Made by a program: the position numbers and the translations under genes
In this document: positions 1 to 8,990 of the stretch, piece by piece
Layout of the letters: each line of letters begins with the position of its first letter
How positions within the stretch are numbered: the stretch's first letter is position 1
Assembly: GCA_023458755.1 (NCBI GenBank)
Contig: JAEWYE010000028.1
Coordinates: forward strand, 8,945 to 72,944
DNA length: 64,000 bases
Reading direction: 5' to 3'
From: Bacillota bacterium
Lineage (GTDB): Bacteria; Bacillota; Clostridia; Oscillospirales; Acutalibacteraceae
Notes under the pieces: generated by a model
What the model saw: only the letters and a program-made list of their open reading frames with translations
Databases searched by the model: none
Told to the model about the DNA's origin: nothing

Positions 1-435
1 TCATTAAGCATTAACGGTTCAGCGCTGACTGCAAGTCGGTTAAGAATGGACGTTATCTCTGAGAATATTGCGAATGCCACCACCACAAGAACAGAAAACG
101 GGGGTCCTTACCGCCGCAAAATGGTCGTTTATGAACCGGCTTCCAATGAGAACGGCAGTTTTGCGTCCATGTTTCAAAAAAACATAGACAATCAGTCAAG
201 CAACGCAAAAGGAGTAAAAGTAACCGCTATTGTAGAAGATCAAACTCCTTTTACCACGAAATATGATCCAACCAACCCCGATGCCAACGCGCAGGGTTAT
301 GTTCTGATGCCGAATGTTGACCCGGTAACTGAAACTCTGGATATGATGTCGGTGACAAGAGCGTATGACGCAAATTTAACTGCCTTGAATGCTGTGAAAG
401 AAATGGCATCGAAGGCTTTAGAGATTGGAAGGTAA
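1..435 (+). CDS. flgC: Flagellar basal-body rod protein FlgC (5' partial)
   Basis: Rod protein of the flagellar basal body, exported through the flagellar type III system. The reading frame is open from base 1 and begins Ser-Leu-Ser-Ile-Asn-Gly-Ser-Ala, which matches the usual FlgC N terminus just after its start codon, so only a few codons are missing upstream. The first internal ATG at 46 lies inside the conserved RLRMDVISENIANA motif and is not the start. The C terminus (MSVTRAYDANLTALNAVKEM) is the standard rod/hook-family terminal helix. fliE follows after 6 bases. flgB is expected just outside the window. Confidence 0.95.
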   Translation, partial: SLSINGSALTASRLRMDVISENIANATTTRTENGGPYRRKMVVYEPASNENGSFASMFQKNIDNQSSNAKGVKVTAIVEDQTPFTTKYDPTNPDANAQGYVLMPNVDPVTETLDMMSVTRAYDANLTALNAVKEMASKALEIGR

Positions 436-441
436 TAAAGC

Positions 442-753
442 ATGGCAATTACCCCTATTACAGCAATTCATTCGATTGCGGATTTGGAAAAATTAAGTCA
501 GGTTTCTCCTTCGTCTTCGTCTTCGTCCGTTGCAATCCCGTTTCAGTCCATGTTTCAGGATGCTGTGAACAATGTCAAGGATACGGACGCAGATTTAAAC
601 AACGAAATTTATAAGCTGGCTACCGGACAGACGGATGATTTACATAGTGTAACTATCGCTTCCACCAAAGCTTCTTTATCCGTGAATTTATTGGTGCAGC
701 TCCGAAACAAGGCACTTGATGCTTACAATGAAGTTATGAAAATGAGCGTGTGA
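442..753 (+). CDS. fliE: Flagellar hook-basal body complex protein FliE
   Basis: FliE joins the MS ring to the proximal rod. The protein is 103 aa, the normal length. It shows the family pattern: a variable Ser-rich N terminus, FQSMFQDAVNNVKDTDADLN in the middle, and a C-terminal helix ending LLVQLRNKALDAYNEVMKMSV, which is the most conserved FliE segment. ATG start with GGAAGG upstream. It sits between flgC and fliF, the canonical order, and is clearly part of the same transcript. Confidence 0.95.
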   Translation: MAITPITAIHSIADLEKLSQVSPSSSSSSVAIPFQSMFQDAVNNVKDTDADLNNEIYKLATGQTDDLHSVTIASTKASLSVNLLVQLRNKALDAYNEVMKMSV

Positions 754-791
754 ACCAAAACTTTATAGAAGGCGGATAGTGGGGCTGGATA

Positions 792-2525
792 ATGAATGAA
801 CAAATAAAAAGATATATTGACCCTATAAAGAATTTTTGGGGCAAACTCAGCAAAAAAGTTAAGATAATCATTTTCAGTGTTTTGGGCGGCATCTTGGTTC
901 TGTCACTTGTTTTGGGTATCCTGATGAATCAGCCGAAGTATGTTGTGCTTTATCCGAAACTCAGCAATTCCGAGGCCATTGAGGTCATGAACGAGCTGAA
1001 AGATCTTGGGATTGACTACAAAGAGGACGGCGGCACCATTACCGTGCCATCTGATAAAGAAAATTCTTTGAGAATGCAGCTGGCAAACGAAGGTTATCCG
1101 AAATCAACCACCAACTATGATTTCTTTACCAAAAACGTCAGCATCATGACGACGGATGCCGAACGAAAAACAATTGAACAGTATCAGTTGAATCAAAGAC
1201 TTGAGGCTGTTATTAAAACGCTTGATCCGATCAGCGACGCAAATGTTACCATCACTGTTCCCGAAACAAGCCAGTATGCCTGGGATGATAACAAGGCCGA
1301 GTCTACCGCTTCCGTAGCGGTGTCACTGAATACCGGCAAAACACTTACCACCACTCAGGTGGCTGGTATTAAGCAGTTGGTTGCTAAGAGTGTCCCTAAT
1401 ATGACGACGGACAACGTCGCGGTTATTGACAAAGCAACCGGCAATGAACTGAGTTCACAGATTTCATCGGCAAGTACGCAGATCGACATATCACAGTTCA
1501 AGCTTGAAATACAAAAGCAGTATGAAAATGATATGAAGAAAAAAATCATGAGCATTTTGCAGCCGGTATACGGTGTGGGGCATGTGAATGCCACGGTTAC
1601 CTGCACGATGGATTTGGATAAAAAGATACAGGAAAATGTGACCTATCAGCCGTCAAAGGATAACCGAGGTGTTATTAATAAAGAAACCACAGAAAACGGG
1701 GTGACGACCAGCGGTGCCAGCAGTACGGGCGGTGTGGCGGGAACCACTCCGAATACGACTGCTTCTGCCAGTTCTTCAACAAGTTCCTCCGGCACAACTA
1801 CCACAACCTATCCGGGCATTACGGTAAACGGCAACACCATTTACAGTACAAACAGTGCGGCATATGAATATTTGGTAAGTCAGATTAAGCAGCAAATTCA
1901 AGGTGACGCTGCCAGCGTAAAAAGTTTATCCGTTGCGGTTGTAATCGATAAAGCATCTATGACGGCTCAGACAAAAACAGATATCACCAGTATGGTTGCC
2001 AATGCCGCGTCTACACAGCCGGCCAATGTCTCTGTTTTCAGCTCCGCGTTTTACACGGAAAGCAGTGCCGCCCAAAATGCAAATGCATCCGGCAATTTCA
2101 TTGCGGGTCTCAGCACAACGACACTTGCAATTATCGGCGGTGCGGCAGGCCTGTTGCTTATTGTTATTCTTGTAATTCTTGTGACTGCAAGCAGCAGAAA
2201 GAAAAAAATGCGTATGCTGGTGGCCAATCTCAATACTGTTGATGCTGTTGGTCCGGAAGAAGAAATTAGTAACGAAAGCGAGGAACAAAGCGAAGAAGTG
2301 GAAGTTCCGTTTGAAGAAGTATCAACCGAAAACATCGGGGAAGATTTTGGTACCGGTGACAAGAAAGCTCCGATTTCCATTGATGACATTCAATCACATC
2401 GTGATTCGCTTGATTCCAAAGATGAGGCGCTCAAAAAAGAGCTGCATGATTTCTCATCCACCAATCCGGAAATTGCAGCTCAATTGATTCGCACTTGGCT
2501 GAGAGGAGACGATAACCGTGGCTGA
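792..2525 (+). CDS. fliF: Flagellar MS-ring protein FliF
   Basis: FliF forms the membrane-embedded MS ring on which the motor and export gate assemble. At 577 aa it is slightly long. One membrane helix is near residues 25-47 and a second near 445-470 (LAIIGGAAGLLLIVILVILV), framing the periplasmic ring-building part. A Ser/Thr/Gly/Ala-rich low-complexity stretch lies near residues 300-340, in the region that forms the beta-collar. The acidic cytoplasmic tail ends in PEIAAQLIRTWLRGD, the FliG-binding motif. The last 8 bases overlap fliG, suggesting coupled translation. Confidence 0.97.
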   Translation: MNEQIKRYIDPIKNFWGKLSKKVKIIIFSVLGGILVLSLVLGILMNQPKYVVLYPKLSNSEAIEVMNELKDLGIDYKEDGGTITVPSDKENSLRMQLANEGYPKSTTNYDFFTKNVSIMTTDAERKTIEQYQLNQRLEAVIKTLDPISDANVTITVPETSQYAWDDNKAESTASVAVSLNTGKTLTTTQVAGIKQLVAKSVPNMTTDNVAVIDKATGNELSSQISSASTQIDISQFKLEIQKQYENDMKKKIMSILQPVYGVGHVNATVTCTMDLDKKIQENVTYQPSKDNRGVINKETTENGVTTSGASSTGGVAGTTPNTTASASSSTSSSGTTTTTYPGITVNGNTIYSTNSAAYEYLVSQIKQQIQGDAASVKSLSVAVVIDKASMTAQTKTDITSMVANAASTQPANVSVFSSAFYTESSAAQNANASGNFIAGLSTTTLAIIGGAAGLLLIVILVILVTASSRKKKMRMLVANLNTVDAVGPEEEISNESEEQSEEVEVPFEEVSTENIGEDFGTGDKKAPISIDDIQSHRDSLDSKDEALKKELHDFSSTNPEIAAQLIRTWLRGDDNRG

Positions 2526-3525
2526 TCAGAAACTTACCAGTCAGCAGAAAGCCGCGGCGGTAATTGTTTCGCTTGGTGCTGAAACTGCTTCTGAAATTTA
2601 TAAATATCTGAAAGAGGAAGAAGTCGAGCAGTTAACTTATGAGGTTGCGCGGCTTGTCCACATGTCGGGCGAACAGCTCGAAGATACCTTAGACGGCTTT
2701 TACCAGTTGTGTTTGACACAGAAGGTCATTACCGAAGGCGGTGTGGAATATGCCCGCAATGTTCTTGAAAAGGCATATGGCGCGCAGGCGGCCACATCAC
2801 TTTTGGAACGAGTCACAAAATCTTTGCAGACCAAGGCGTTTGATTTTCTCCGAAAAGTGGATTATAAAAACCTGCTGGCTATGATTCAAAATGAACACCC
2901 GCAGACCATTGCGCTGATTCTTTCCTATTGCCGATCCGATCAGGCGGCTACGATTATTGCGGAACTCTCGAAAGAAAAACAGATCGATGTTGTACAGCGT
3001 ATTGCAACCATGGACCGCACTTCCCCTGAAATCATCAAGCTTGTGGAAAAGAATTTGGAAGCCAAATTCACCTCTGTTATGTCGGTCGACTTTATGGAGT
3101 TCGGCGGCGTAAACTACATCGCCGATGTTATGAACCATATGGATCGTTCCAGCGAGAAATATATCTTCGATGAATTGAACCGCAAAGATGCAAAGCTTTC
3201 CGACGATATCCGCAAAAAGATGTTCGTGTTCGAAGATATTCTTACTTTGGACGATATGTCCATTCAGCGTTTTCTGCGCGAGGTCGATTCCAAAGACTTG
3301 GTATTCGCACTCAAAGGCTCCAACCAGGAAGTTACGGCAACCATCTTCAAGAATATGTCCAACCGTACCGCAGAAACCATCAAGTCGGATCTGGAATTTA
3401 CCCACAATGTCCGTCTCCGCGATGTGGAAGAAGCGCAGCAGCGAATTGTCGGTATCATACGGCGTCTTGAAAATGAGGGCGAGTTAGTTATCACGAAAGG
3501 CGGAGGGGATGAGATGATTGAGTAG
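2518..3525 (+). CDS. fliG: Flagellar motor switch protein FliG
   Basis: Rotor protein that binds FliF and FliM and carries the charged face that meets the stator. At 335 aa it is the normal length. The N-terminal FliF-binding domain starts KAAAVIVSLGAETASEIYKY. The middle domain has the EHPQ motif (QNEHPQTIALILSYC). The C-terminal domain (FEDILTLDDMSIQRFLREVD) carries the torque helix residues. It starts with GTG inside the end of fliF. The last 8 bases overlap fliH. No stator genes (motA/motB) are present in the window even though FliG looks normal. Confidence 0.97.
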   Translation: MADQKLTSQQKAAAVIVSLGAETASEIYKYLKEEEVEQLTYEVARLVHMSGEQLEDTLDGFYQLCLTQKVITEGGVEYARNVLEKAYGAQAATSLLERVTKSLQTKAFDFLRKVDYKNLLAMIQNEHPQTIALILSYCRSDQAATIIAELSKEKQIDVVQRIATMDRTSPEIIKLVEKNLEAKFTSVMSVDFMEFGGVNYIADVMNHMDRSSEKYIFDELNRKDAKLSDDIRKKMFVFEDILTLDDMSIQRFLREVDSKDLVFALKGSNQEVTATIFKNMSNRTAETIKSDLEFTHNVRLRDVEEAQQRIVGIIRRLENEGELVITKGGGDEMIE

Positions 3526-4318
3526 TATTATCAAAGGTTCGCAATATGATACGATCAATGAGCCAATTCCTTTCCTTGTTCATCGTGAGATAAAAAAAGA
3601 CACGACTGAACAAAAAAATGATAGGACTGTCCAAAATCCCGTAAGTTTAGAAGAACAAAGCAAAGTGATTTTGAGCACCGCTTTCGAAAAAGCAAAGCAA
3701 ATTATGGATGCCGCAAAAAGCTACAGCCAAAGCCAAATTCGGGAAGCAACGGAGCGGATGAACCAGGAATGCGTTCAAATGAAGCGTCAAAGCCACGATG
3801 AAGGCTTTGCACTTGGCATGATAGAGGGCAGAAACGCAGGCAAAACGGCTGGTTACCGCGAAGGCTATGAAGAAGGCATGAAAAAAGCAGTGGCTGAAAA
3901 TCAGCGATTGTCCGATGAACTTTCCCAGATGATGGAGGCTATTGAACATAGCAAAGAGAAAATTCTTGAAAAATATGCCGCGGATCTTCAAAACTTGTCG
4001 ATTGCGATTGCTAAGAAAATATTGAAAAATGAGCTGGCTTTGGATGAAAATGCCATGCAGTCCATCATCAAAAATGCATTGGATTCCTACCGCAATCAGG
4101 AATGGGTTCGTATTTGTGTTTCAAAAAATGTCGCCGACCTTCTTTTAAAAGCGGATCATAACATCATTGAAGCGCTGAAGGATGTTTCAAACAGCGTAAA
4201 GGTGGTTGTTTCACCGGAGATGGAAGACGGAGACTGCATCATTGATATGCCGGAGCAAATGATTGACTGCGGCGTGGATACCCAGTTCCAGAATATTGAG
4301 GCGGCTTTCAATTTCTAA
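3518..4318 (+). CDS. fliH: Flagellar export ATPase regulator FliH
   Basis: FliH binds the export ATPase FliI and links it to the C ring. The protein is 266 aa, and the middle is a long Glu/Lys/Gln-rich coiled coil with Gly-spaced repeats (GMIEGRNAGKTAGYREGYEE), resembling the GxxxG-type repeats described for FliH/YscL. The C terminus matches the FliH/V-type ATPase subunit E fold (LQNLSIAIAKKILKNELALD). The start is TTG at 3518 with GGAGGGG 9 bases upstream, overlapping the fliG stop. It lies between fliG and fliI as usual. Confidence 0.93.
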   Translation: MSSIIKGSQYDTINEPIPFLVHREIKKDTTEQKNDRTVQNPVSLEEQSKVILSTAFEKAKQIMDAAKSYSQSQIREATERMNQECVQMKRQSHDEGFALGMIEGRNAGKTAGYREGYEEGMKKAVAENQRLSDELSQMMEAIEHSKEKILEKYAADLQNLSIAIAKKILKNELALDENAMQSIIKNALDSYRNQEWVRICVSKNVADLLLKADHNIIEALKDVSNSVKVVVSPEMEDGDCIIDMPEQMIDCGVDTQFQNIEAAFNF

Positions 4319-4345
4319 TAAAGATGAGGCAGGGTGAGATAAGCG

Positions 4346-5644
4346 GTGAATTTGCAGAAATCATATGAAATTTTGTCAAAATGTAATCCGCTTAGCTGCA
4401 AGGGCAAGGTCAAGAATATTGTCGGCATGATGATGGAGGCGACCGGCCTGAATGCAAAAGTCGGTGATATTTGCACCATCTGCAATGCAGCCGATGAAAC
4501 GCCCGTCCTCGCGGAAGTCGTTGGGTTCAAAAACAGCAACATTTTACTTATGGCCTACAGCGATATAAAAGGCATCGGCCCGGGCAGCATTGTGGAATCC
4601 ACCGGCAGCAAGCTGCGCATTCCGGTTGGCGACGCGCTGATGGGCAGAACAATTGATTCAATGGGGCGCCCGATTGACGGGCTTGGACCTTTTGAAATAA
4701 AACAATATTATCATGTGGACGCAACCTATACCAATCCTTTGGAACGTCCAAGAATCGACACCTGCCTGAGTTATGGCATTAAAGCGATAGACGGAATGCT
4801 TACCATTGGCAAAGGTCAAAGAATGGGAATTTTCGCGGGCAGCGGCGTTGGCAAAAGTACCTTGATGGGCATGATCGCCAAAAACGTAAAATCCGATATC
4901 AACGTGATTGCGCTGGTAGGCGAAAGAGGCCGTGAACTCAAGGAGTTTATCGAAAAGGATTTGGGAGCGGAAGGTCTGGCACGCTCCGTACTGGTAGTTG
5001 CTACTTCCGATCAGCCCGCTATGTTTCGTGTAAAATGTGCGCTGGTTGCCACAACTATCGCAGAGTATTTCCGGGATCAGGGCAAAGATGTTCTGCTTAT
5101 GATGGACTCCTTAACCAGATTCGCTATGGCACAGCGGGAAATCGGGCTTGCCGCAGGCGAACCTCCCATTGCACGGGGCTATACCCCGTCGATTTACGCG
5201 GAACTGCCAAAGCTGCTTGAACGCAGCGGAAATTTTAAAACAGGGTCCATTACCGGTATTTATACCGTTTTGGTAGAAGGAGACGATACCAATGAACCGA
5301 TTTCTGATACGGTTCGAGGCATTTTGGACGGTCATATCGTTCTTTCTCGCTCCTTGGCGCATAAAAACCATTATCCCGCAATCGACGTAAATGCCAGTAT
5401 TTCCAGATTGATGAACGACATCGATACAGAAGAACACAAGCTGGCAGCGGCAAAAATAAGAGATTTACTTTCTGTTTATTATCAAAATTACGATTTGATT
5501 TCTATCGGCGCATACAAACCTGGCATGAACCATCATTTGGATGAAGCAGTTCAAAAAATTGACGCAATCAACAGTTTCCTGCAGCAAAGAGTGGACGAAA
5601 GCTTTTCCTTTGAAGAGACCGTAAAAATGATGAAAGACTTGTAG
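4346..5644 (+). CDS. fliI: Flagellum-specific ATPase FliI
   Basis: Hexameric ATPase of the flagellar type III export apparatus, homologous to F1-beta. It is 432 aa. Walker A is FAGSGVGKSTLMG near residues 162-173. Further family marks are ALVGERGRELKEFIE, the Walker B strand VLLMMDSLTRFAMAQREIGL, and GSITGIYTVLVEGDD. GTG start at 4346, 27 bases after the fliH stop. fliH, fliI and fliJ are consecutive, as expected for the ATPase complex. Confidence 0.97.
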   Translation: MNLQKSYEILSKCNPLSCKGKVKNIVGMMMEATGLNAKVGDICTICNAADETPVLAEVVGFKNSNILLMAYSDIKGIGPGSIVESTGSKLRIPVGDALMGRTIDSMGRPIDGLGPFEIKQYYHVDATYTNPLERPRIDTCLSYGIKAIDGMLTIGKGQRMGIFAGSGVGKSTLMGMIAKNVKSDINVIALVGERGRELKEFIEKDLGAEGLARSVLVVATSDQPAMFRVKCALVATTIAEYFRDQGKDVLLMMDSLTRFAMAQREIGLAAGEPPIARGYTPSIYAELPKLLERSGNFKTGSITGIYTVLVEGDDTNEPISDTVRGILDGHIVLSRSLAHKNHYPAIDVNASISRLMNDIDTEEHKLAAAKIRDLLSVYYQNYDLISIGAYKPGMNHHLDEAVQKIDAINSFLQQRVDESFSFEETVKMMKDL

Positions 5645-5653
5645 GGTGACAAA

Positions 5654-6085
5654 ATGAAAAAATTTGTTTTTTCACTGGAGAAAGTCCTCGATTTTAAAAA
5701 ACAGATGTTGGATGTCAAAAAGAATGAATTGGCAACCATGATGATGCAGCTCCATGAAATCGAGCAGAAAATCGAAGAATTAAACCACGATTTTGCTGTC
5801 AGCAACCAAAAAATGATTTTTGAAATGCAGCAGGGGCTCACGCCGAAAGATATTGAAATCTATAAAGATTATTTTAATTCCGTCAATCAGAACATTAAAA
5901 AACTGACGCTTCAAAAAATGCAGCAATTGAATCTGATTGAGCTGAAAAAACAGGAAATTGTGGAACTGAACAGCGACATTTCGGGATTGGAAAAGCTGAA
6001 AGACAAACAATTGCAATTGTATTTCAAGGCGGCTCAAAAAGCTGAAGAACTTGCTATTGAAGAATTTGTGAGTCAGGGACACTGA
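5654..6085 (+). CDS. fliJ: Flagellar export chaperone FliJ
   Basis: FliJ is the coiled-coil stalk of the export ATPase and a chaperone escort. The 143 aa protein is almost wholly predicted alpha-helical coiled coil with no membrane segment (starts MKKFVFSLEKVLDFKKQ, the typical FliJ opening). Length matches the family. ATG start 9 bases after fliI. Identification rests on the fold type, size and position between fliI and fliK, since FliJ sequences diverge strongly. Confidence 0.9.
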   Translation: MKKFVFSLEKVLDFKKQMLDVKKNELATMMMQLHEIEQKIEELNHDFAVSNQKMIFEMQQGLTPKDIEIYKDYFNSVNQNIKKLTLQKMQQLNLIELKKQEIVELNSDISGLEKLKDKQLQLYFKAAQKAEELAIEEFVSQGH

Positions 6086-6136
6086 CAAACGCTCACAAGG
6101 ACTTTCATATAGAATTCTATTAGAGGAGGTGAAAGA

Positions 6137-7615
6137 ATGATACAAATTGATTCCTTGCCCACGCAGCCCGTTCAGCCGGCAGTGCAGGCTTCCCCCGCGG
6201 CATCCGCTCAGCAAACCGACCAAAGCGGAAATCCGGCGTCCTTTCAGTCTATGATGCAGGATTCTGCCAATAGGCTGAACACAAGCGACAACGCGAAGGC
6301 CACAAAGGCAGAAAAAGCAAAGCCGGGAGCCGAGCAGGAAAAAGATGCGGACAAAACGGTTCCAAAAGCAGATGTACAAGTGATTTTCCAAATGCTGCAG
6401 GCACTTCAGCCGATTGCAGACGGTGTTACGCCTTTGCAGGCGGTTATCCCCCAGACAGCAGGCGGTACGCAAACAGCCGCTGGAAACCCAATCGGAGCGG
6501 TTACGGGCAATACGGCTTCCGCACAAAATTCTGCAATGTCTATGAACGGCAATATTCCGAACAATACAGCCAATGTACCGGTCAGCACCGGACAGAACGC
6601 AGCGGCAAGTACACCGGTTCCTACTCAAGCAACAGCTAGCAATCCTGTCGCAAGTCAAGCACTGGCCGCTAACACGGCAAACATACCGATTGCAAACGCG
6701 GTAACAGAACATGCTCCAACCGTGCAAAATAATCCGGCGGTTCCCCAAAATAGTCAGCCGGGACAAGCTAACTTGCAAGTGACCGCCCAAACCGCTGAAT
6801 CGAATACGTGGCAAGCCAATTCGCAAGTGACCGCACAAACCGCTGAATCTGATGCGGGACAAGCAATTCCTGTTCAAAATGCAGTGATTGATACACCGGT
6901 GCAGAATTTATCCGGTTTGCAGGCAGTTCAGATGAATCCGACTACCGGTTCAGTTGAAAACGTTGTACAAAGTTCGCCGGAGAAGCTTACGTTCCAAACG
7001 GCAAATCCACAGGTACAAACGAACGGTCAGGCAAAACCAACCAGCCTTCCTTTGGCCGTCAAGGCCGTGGATACTGCGGATGAAAAATCAGCCGCAAACC
7101 AGCAAAACGATGCCGGATATGCCCAGATGCTTCACAGCGGCAATGTGGTGATTCCAATTTCGGATTCCTCCGCAAGCATCGAAAAGCCGGCGCCCGTTCA
7201 GCTGACGGATACGATTACTCAAAATCTGCGTGAGGGTAAAAAAGAGTTTCAGGTAGACCTTTTCCCAAAAGATTTAGGAAAAGTTTCTGTCAAGCTGGCA
7301 TCTGAAAACGGCATACTTACGGTAGAAATACTGGCGGCCAACCCGAAAACGCAAAGCCTGCTGCTATCCGGTTCCAGCGAAATAAAATCCATTCTGCAGG
7401 CGTCCGTTAATCAGCCGGTTCAGGTGGTTGATGCAAGCCCAAATAAACAGGCATATCACGGCGAACAGCAGCAAAACAATCAGTCCAACGCACAGCAGCA
7501 GCAACAACAGGAAGACAGACAGCACCGAAGCTATCACGCAGTATTTGACAGCGACGACGGCATCCGTACGGTCGATTTCTTATCGGTTATGCAGCAGCTT
7601 AGCATAAATGCCTAG
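6137..7615 (+). CDS. fliK: Flagellar hook-length control protein FliK
   Basis: Secreted molecular ruler that sets hook length and triggers the substrate switch through FlhB. It is 492 aa. The N-terminal two thirds are low-complexity Ala/Gln/Asn/Pro/Thr sequence, as in other FliK proteins. The C-terminal domain has the family signature FQVDLFPKDLGKVSVKL followed by NGILTVEILAANPKTQ. The far C terminus is Gln-rich. AGGAGGTGA at 6122-6131 is a near-perfect ribosome binding site. A 48-base tandem duplication lies inside the linker (separate entry), which could change ruler length between strains. Confidence 0.93.
   Translation: MIQIDSLPTQPVQPAVQASPAASAQQTDQSGNPASFQSMMQDSANRLNTSDNAKATKAEKAKPGAEQEKDADKTVPKADVQVIFQMLQALQPIADGVTPLQAVIPQTAGGTQTAAGNPIGAVTGNTASAQNSAMSMNGNIPNNTANVPVSTGQNAAASTPVPTQATASNPVASQALAANTANIPIANAVTEHAPTVQNNPAVPQNSQPGQANLQVTAQTAESNTWQANSQVTAQTAESDAGQAIPVQNAVIDTPVQNLSGLQAVQMNPTTGSVENVVQSSPEKLTFQTANPQVQTNGQAKPTSLPLAVKAVDTADEKSAANQQNDAGYAQMLHSGNVVIPISDSSASIEKPAPVQLTDTITQNLREGKKEFQVDLFPKDLGKVSVKLASENGILTVEILAANPKTQSLLLSGSSEIKSILQASVNQPVQVVDASPNKQAYHGEQQQNNQSNAQQQQQQEDRQHRSYHAVFDSDDGIRTVDFLSVMQQLSINA
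6775..6870 (+). repeat. 48-bp tandem duplication inside fliK linker
   Basis: The unit beginning gcaagtgaccgc at 6775 is repeated starting at 6823, giving the duplicated peptide QVTAQTAES...QA twice. The flanking gggacaagc also recurs, so about two copies are present. Tandem repeats of this kind expand and contract by slippage. Confidence 0.85.
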
Positions 7616-7644
7616 CAAATCATTCGAAAGGAGGAAACGATAAA

Positions 7645-8472
7645 GTGGATGTCAATATTAATAATTACGGCATAACTTCTTCAAACAAAACCGGAAGTTC
7701 CATTAATGCAAAGGCCGGCAGTACGAATTTAGATTCTTTCGATTTTCTAAAGCTGTTGGCAGCGCAGATGTCCAATCAGGATGTTTCCAATCCGACCGAC
7801 AACACACAGTTTGTGTCACAGATGGCTCAATTTGCTTCCTTAACCGCCATGCAAAACATGCAGACCTCCGCAGACAGGCAGTACGCGTCTTCTTTGGTGG
7901 GTAAAAAAGTCGTTTATACGACAGTATCCAGTACAGGCAAAACGACCTCCGGTTCGGGGATTGTAAACAGCGTGCTGTTCTCATCCAGCGGCAATACGGT
8001 TCAAATTGACGGCAAGACCTACAAGGTGTCCGATATCACACAGGTTCTCAACAATGTCGATACCGGCAAGTATTACTCCGAAGCGGGCGGCGCCACACTT
8101 TATTTCGGAGCGTCCGGAAAGCCGATTGCGGATTATCAGGTTAATATCCAATACAAAACCAGCGCGGACGACACCACCAAAACAGTCGGAATTGTTGCAG
8201 ACACCAGCAAAAAACAGATCACCATAACGCTTGACGCAACAGGCGGCACGGATAAGCTCCCAACCGTGACGGATTTGGAAAAAATGCTGCAGGGTACATG
8301 GACATGGCAGCAAACAGTTGACGACAAGGTTACAGCTGCGAATGCACCGGACGGTTTTGATCCAAAGGTAATATTTGTGACCGAAGCGGGTTCCACGGAT
8401 ACCAAGAATCAAGTCGTTCACGAATCTTCTTCAAGTTCCCTGAAAGAGCTCGACCTTTCGTCATTCAGCTAA
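7645..8472 (+). CDS. flgD: Flagellar hook capping protein FlgD
   Basis: FlgD is the scaffold at the hook tip under which hook subunits polymerise. The N-terminal half (residues 28-85) is the conserved FlgD domain: LDSFDFLKLLAAQMSNQDVS, then FVSQMAQFASLTAMQNMQ. At about residues 104-145 there is a short FlgD beta segment. Residues about 147-250 do not look like the usual FlgD Ig/tudor pair but resemble the module repeated three times in FlgE (GGATLYFG, ITITLDATGG, LPTVTDLEKML). The 275 aa length exceeds the roughly 140-230 aa common in Firmicutes, consistent with an insertion. GTG start with AAGGAGG upstream. Confidence 0.93.
   Translation: MDVNINNYGITSSNKTGSSINAKAGSTNLDSFDFLKLLAAQMSNQDVSNPTDNTQFVSQMAQFASLTAMQNMQTSADRQYASSLVGKKVVYTTVSSTGKTTSGSGIVNSVLFSSSGNTVQIDGKTYKVSDITQVLNNVDTGKYYSEAGGATLYFGASGKPIADYQVNIQYKTSADDTTKTVGIVADTSKKQITITLDATGGTDKLPTVTDLEKMLQGTWTWQQTVDDKVTAANAPDGFDPKVIFVTEAGSTDTKNQVVHESSSSSLKELDLSSFS
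8083..8394 (+). repeat. FlgE-type repeat module within flgD
   Basis: FlgD residues about 147-250 align by eye with each FlgE module: GAT-(I/L)-x-FG, a Tyr-x-Val strand, K-x-ITITL, then a Pro-Thr...Leu helix and an aromatic W(T) turn, ending at a (G)(F/L)DP/DAS-like turn. Identity is modest and must be checked by profile comparison. Confidence 0.5.
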
Positions 8473-8500
8473 TAGAAAGGAATTTTCCTAAGGAGTAGTC

Positions 8501-8905
8501 ATGGAAGACATTCAATTCAAAAAAAATTATAATGCTTTTATAACCCCTACCTATACGGTAAATCCCAGTCAAACAAACACGCAGACGCAGGGAGCTGATA
8601 AAAGCAACAGCGAATTTGGCCAGTTATTGCGCCAAACCATTCAGCAAAAACAGCAACTGGTATTTTCCAAGCACGCACAGCAGCGTATTGATTCCCGCCA
8701 GATTCAAATTTCTCCGCAGCTTCTTTCCCAAATGAACAGCGCGGTTGAGCAGGCAAGCGGCAAAGGAATTAAAGATGCGCTTATGATCAGCGGACAGACC
8801 GCTTTCATTGTAAATGTGCCAAGCCGTACCGTTGTTACTACCATGAGCGGTCAGGAAATGACCAACAACATTTTTACAAATATTGACGGAGCCGTTATTT
8901 TATAG
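8501..8905 (+). CDS. TIGR02530-type flagellar operon protein
   Basis: Small protein of 134 aa found between flgD and flgE in many Firmicutes; exact role not established to my knowledge. The recognisable core is FSKHAQQRIDSRQIQISPQ followed by KGIKDALMISGQTAFIVNV and a C-terminal TNNIFTNIDGAVIL, all typical of this family. The N terminus is Gln/Asn/Thr-rich and variable. Strong ribosome site (AAGGAG) before the ATG. Context suggests a hook assembly factor. Confidence 0.88.
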   Translation: MEDIQFKKNYNAFITPTYTVNPSQTNTQTQGADKSNSEFGQLLRQTIQQKQQLVFSKHAQQRIDSRQIQISPQLLSQMNSAVEQASGKGIKDALMISGQTAFIVNVPSRTVVTTMSGQEMTNNIFTNIDGAVIL

Positions 8906-8990
8906 CTGGACCTCTTGAGGAAGCTAGTAAGCTTTGAATGACAGATAAGCTTAAGCGGTATCCGCAAAAGAAAGAGAGATTTTTTGCCTT

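Noticed and set aside
5780..6877. A 365-codon minus-strand frame opposite fliJ and fliK
   Set aside because: It is Cys/Arg-rich nonsense from the Ala/Gln-rich fliK repeat region; fliJ and fliK are both clear.
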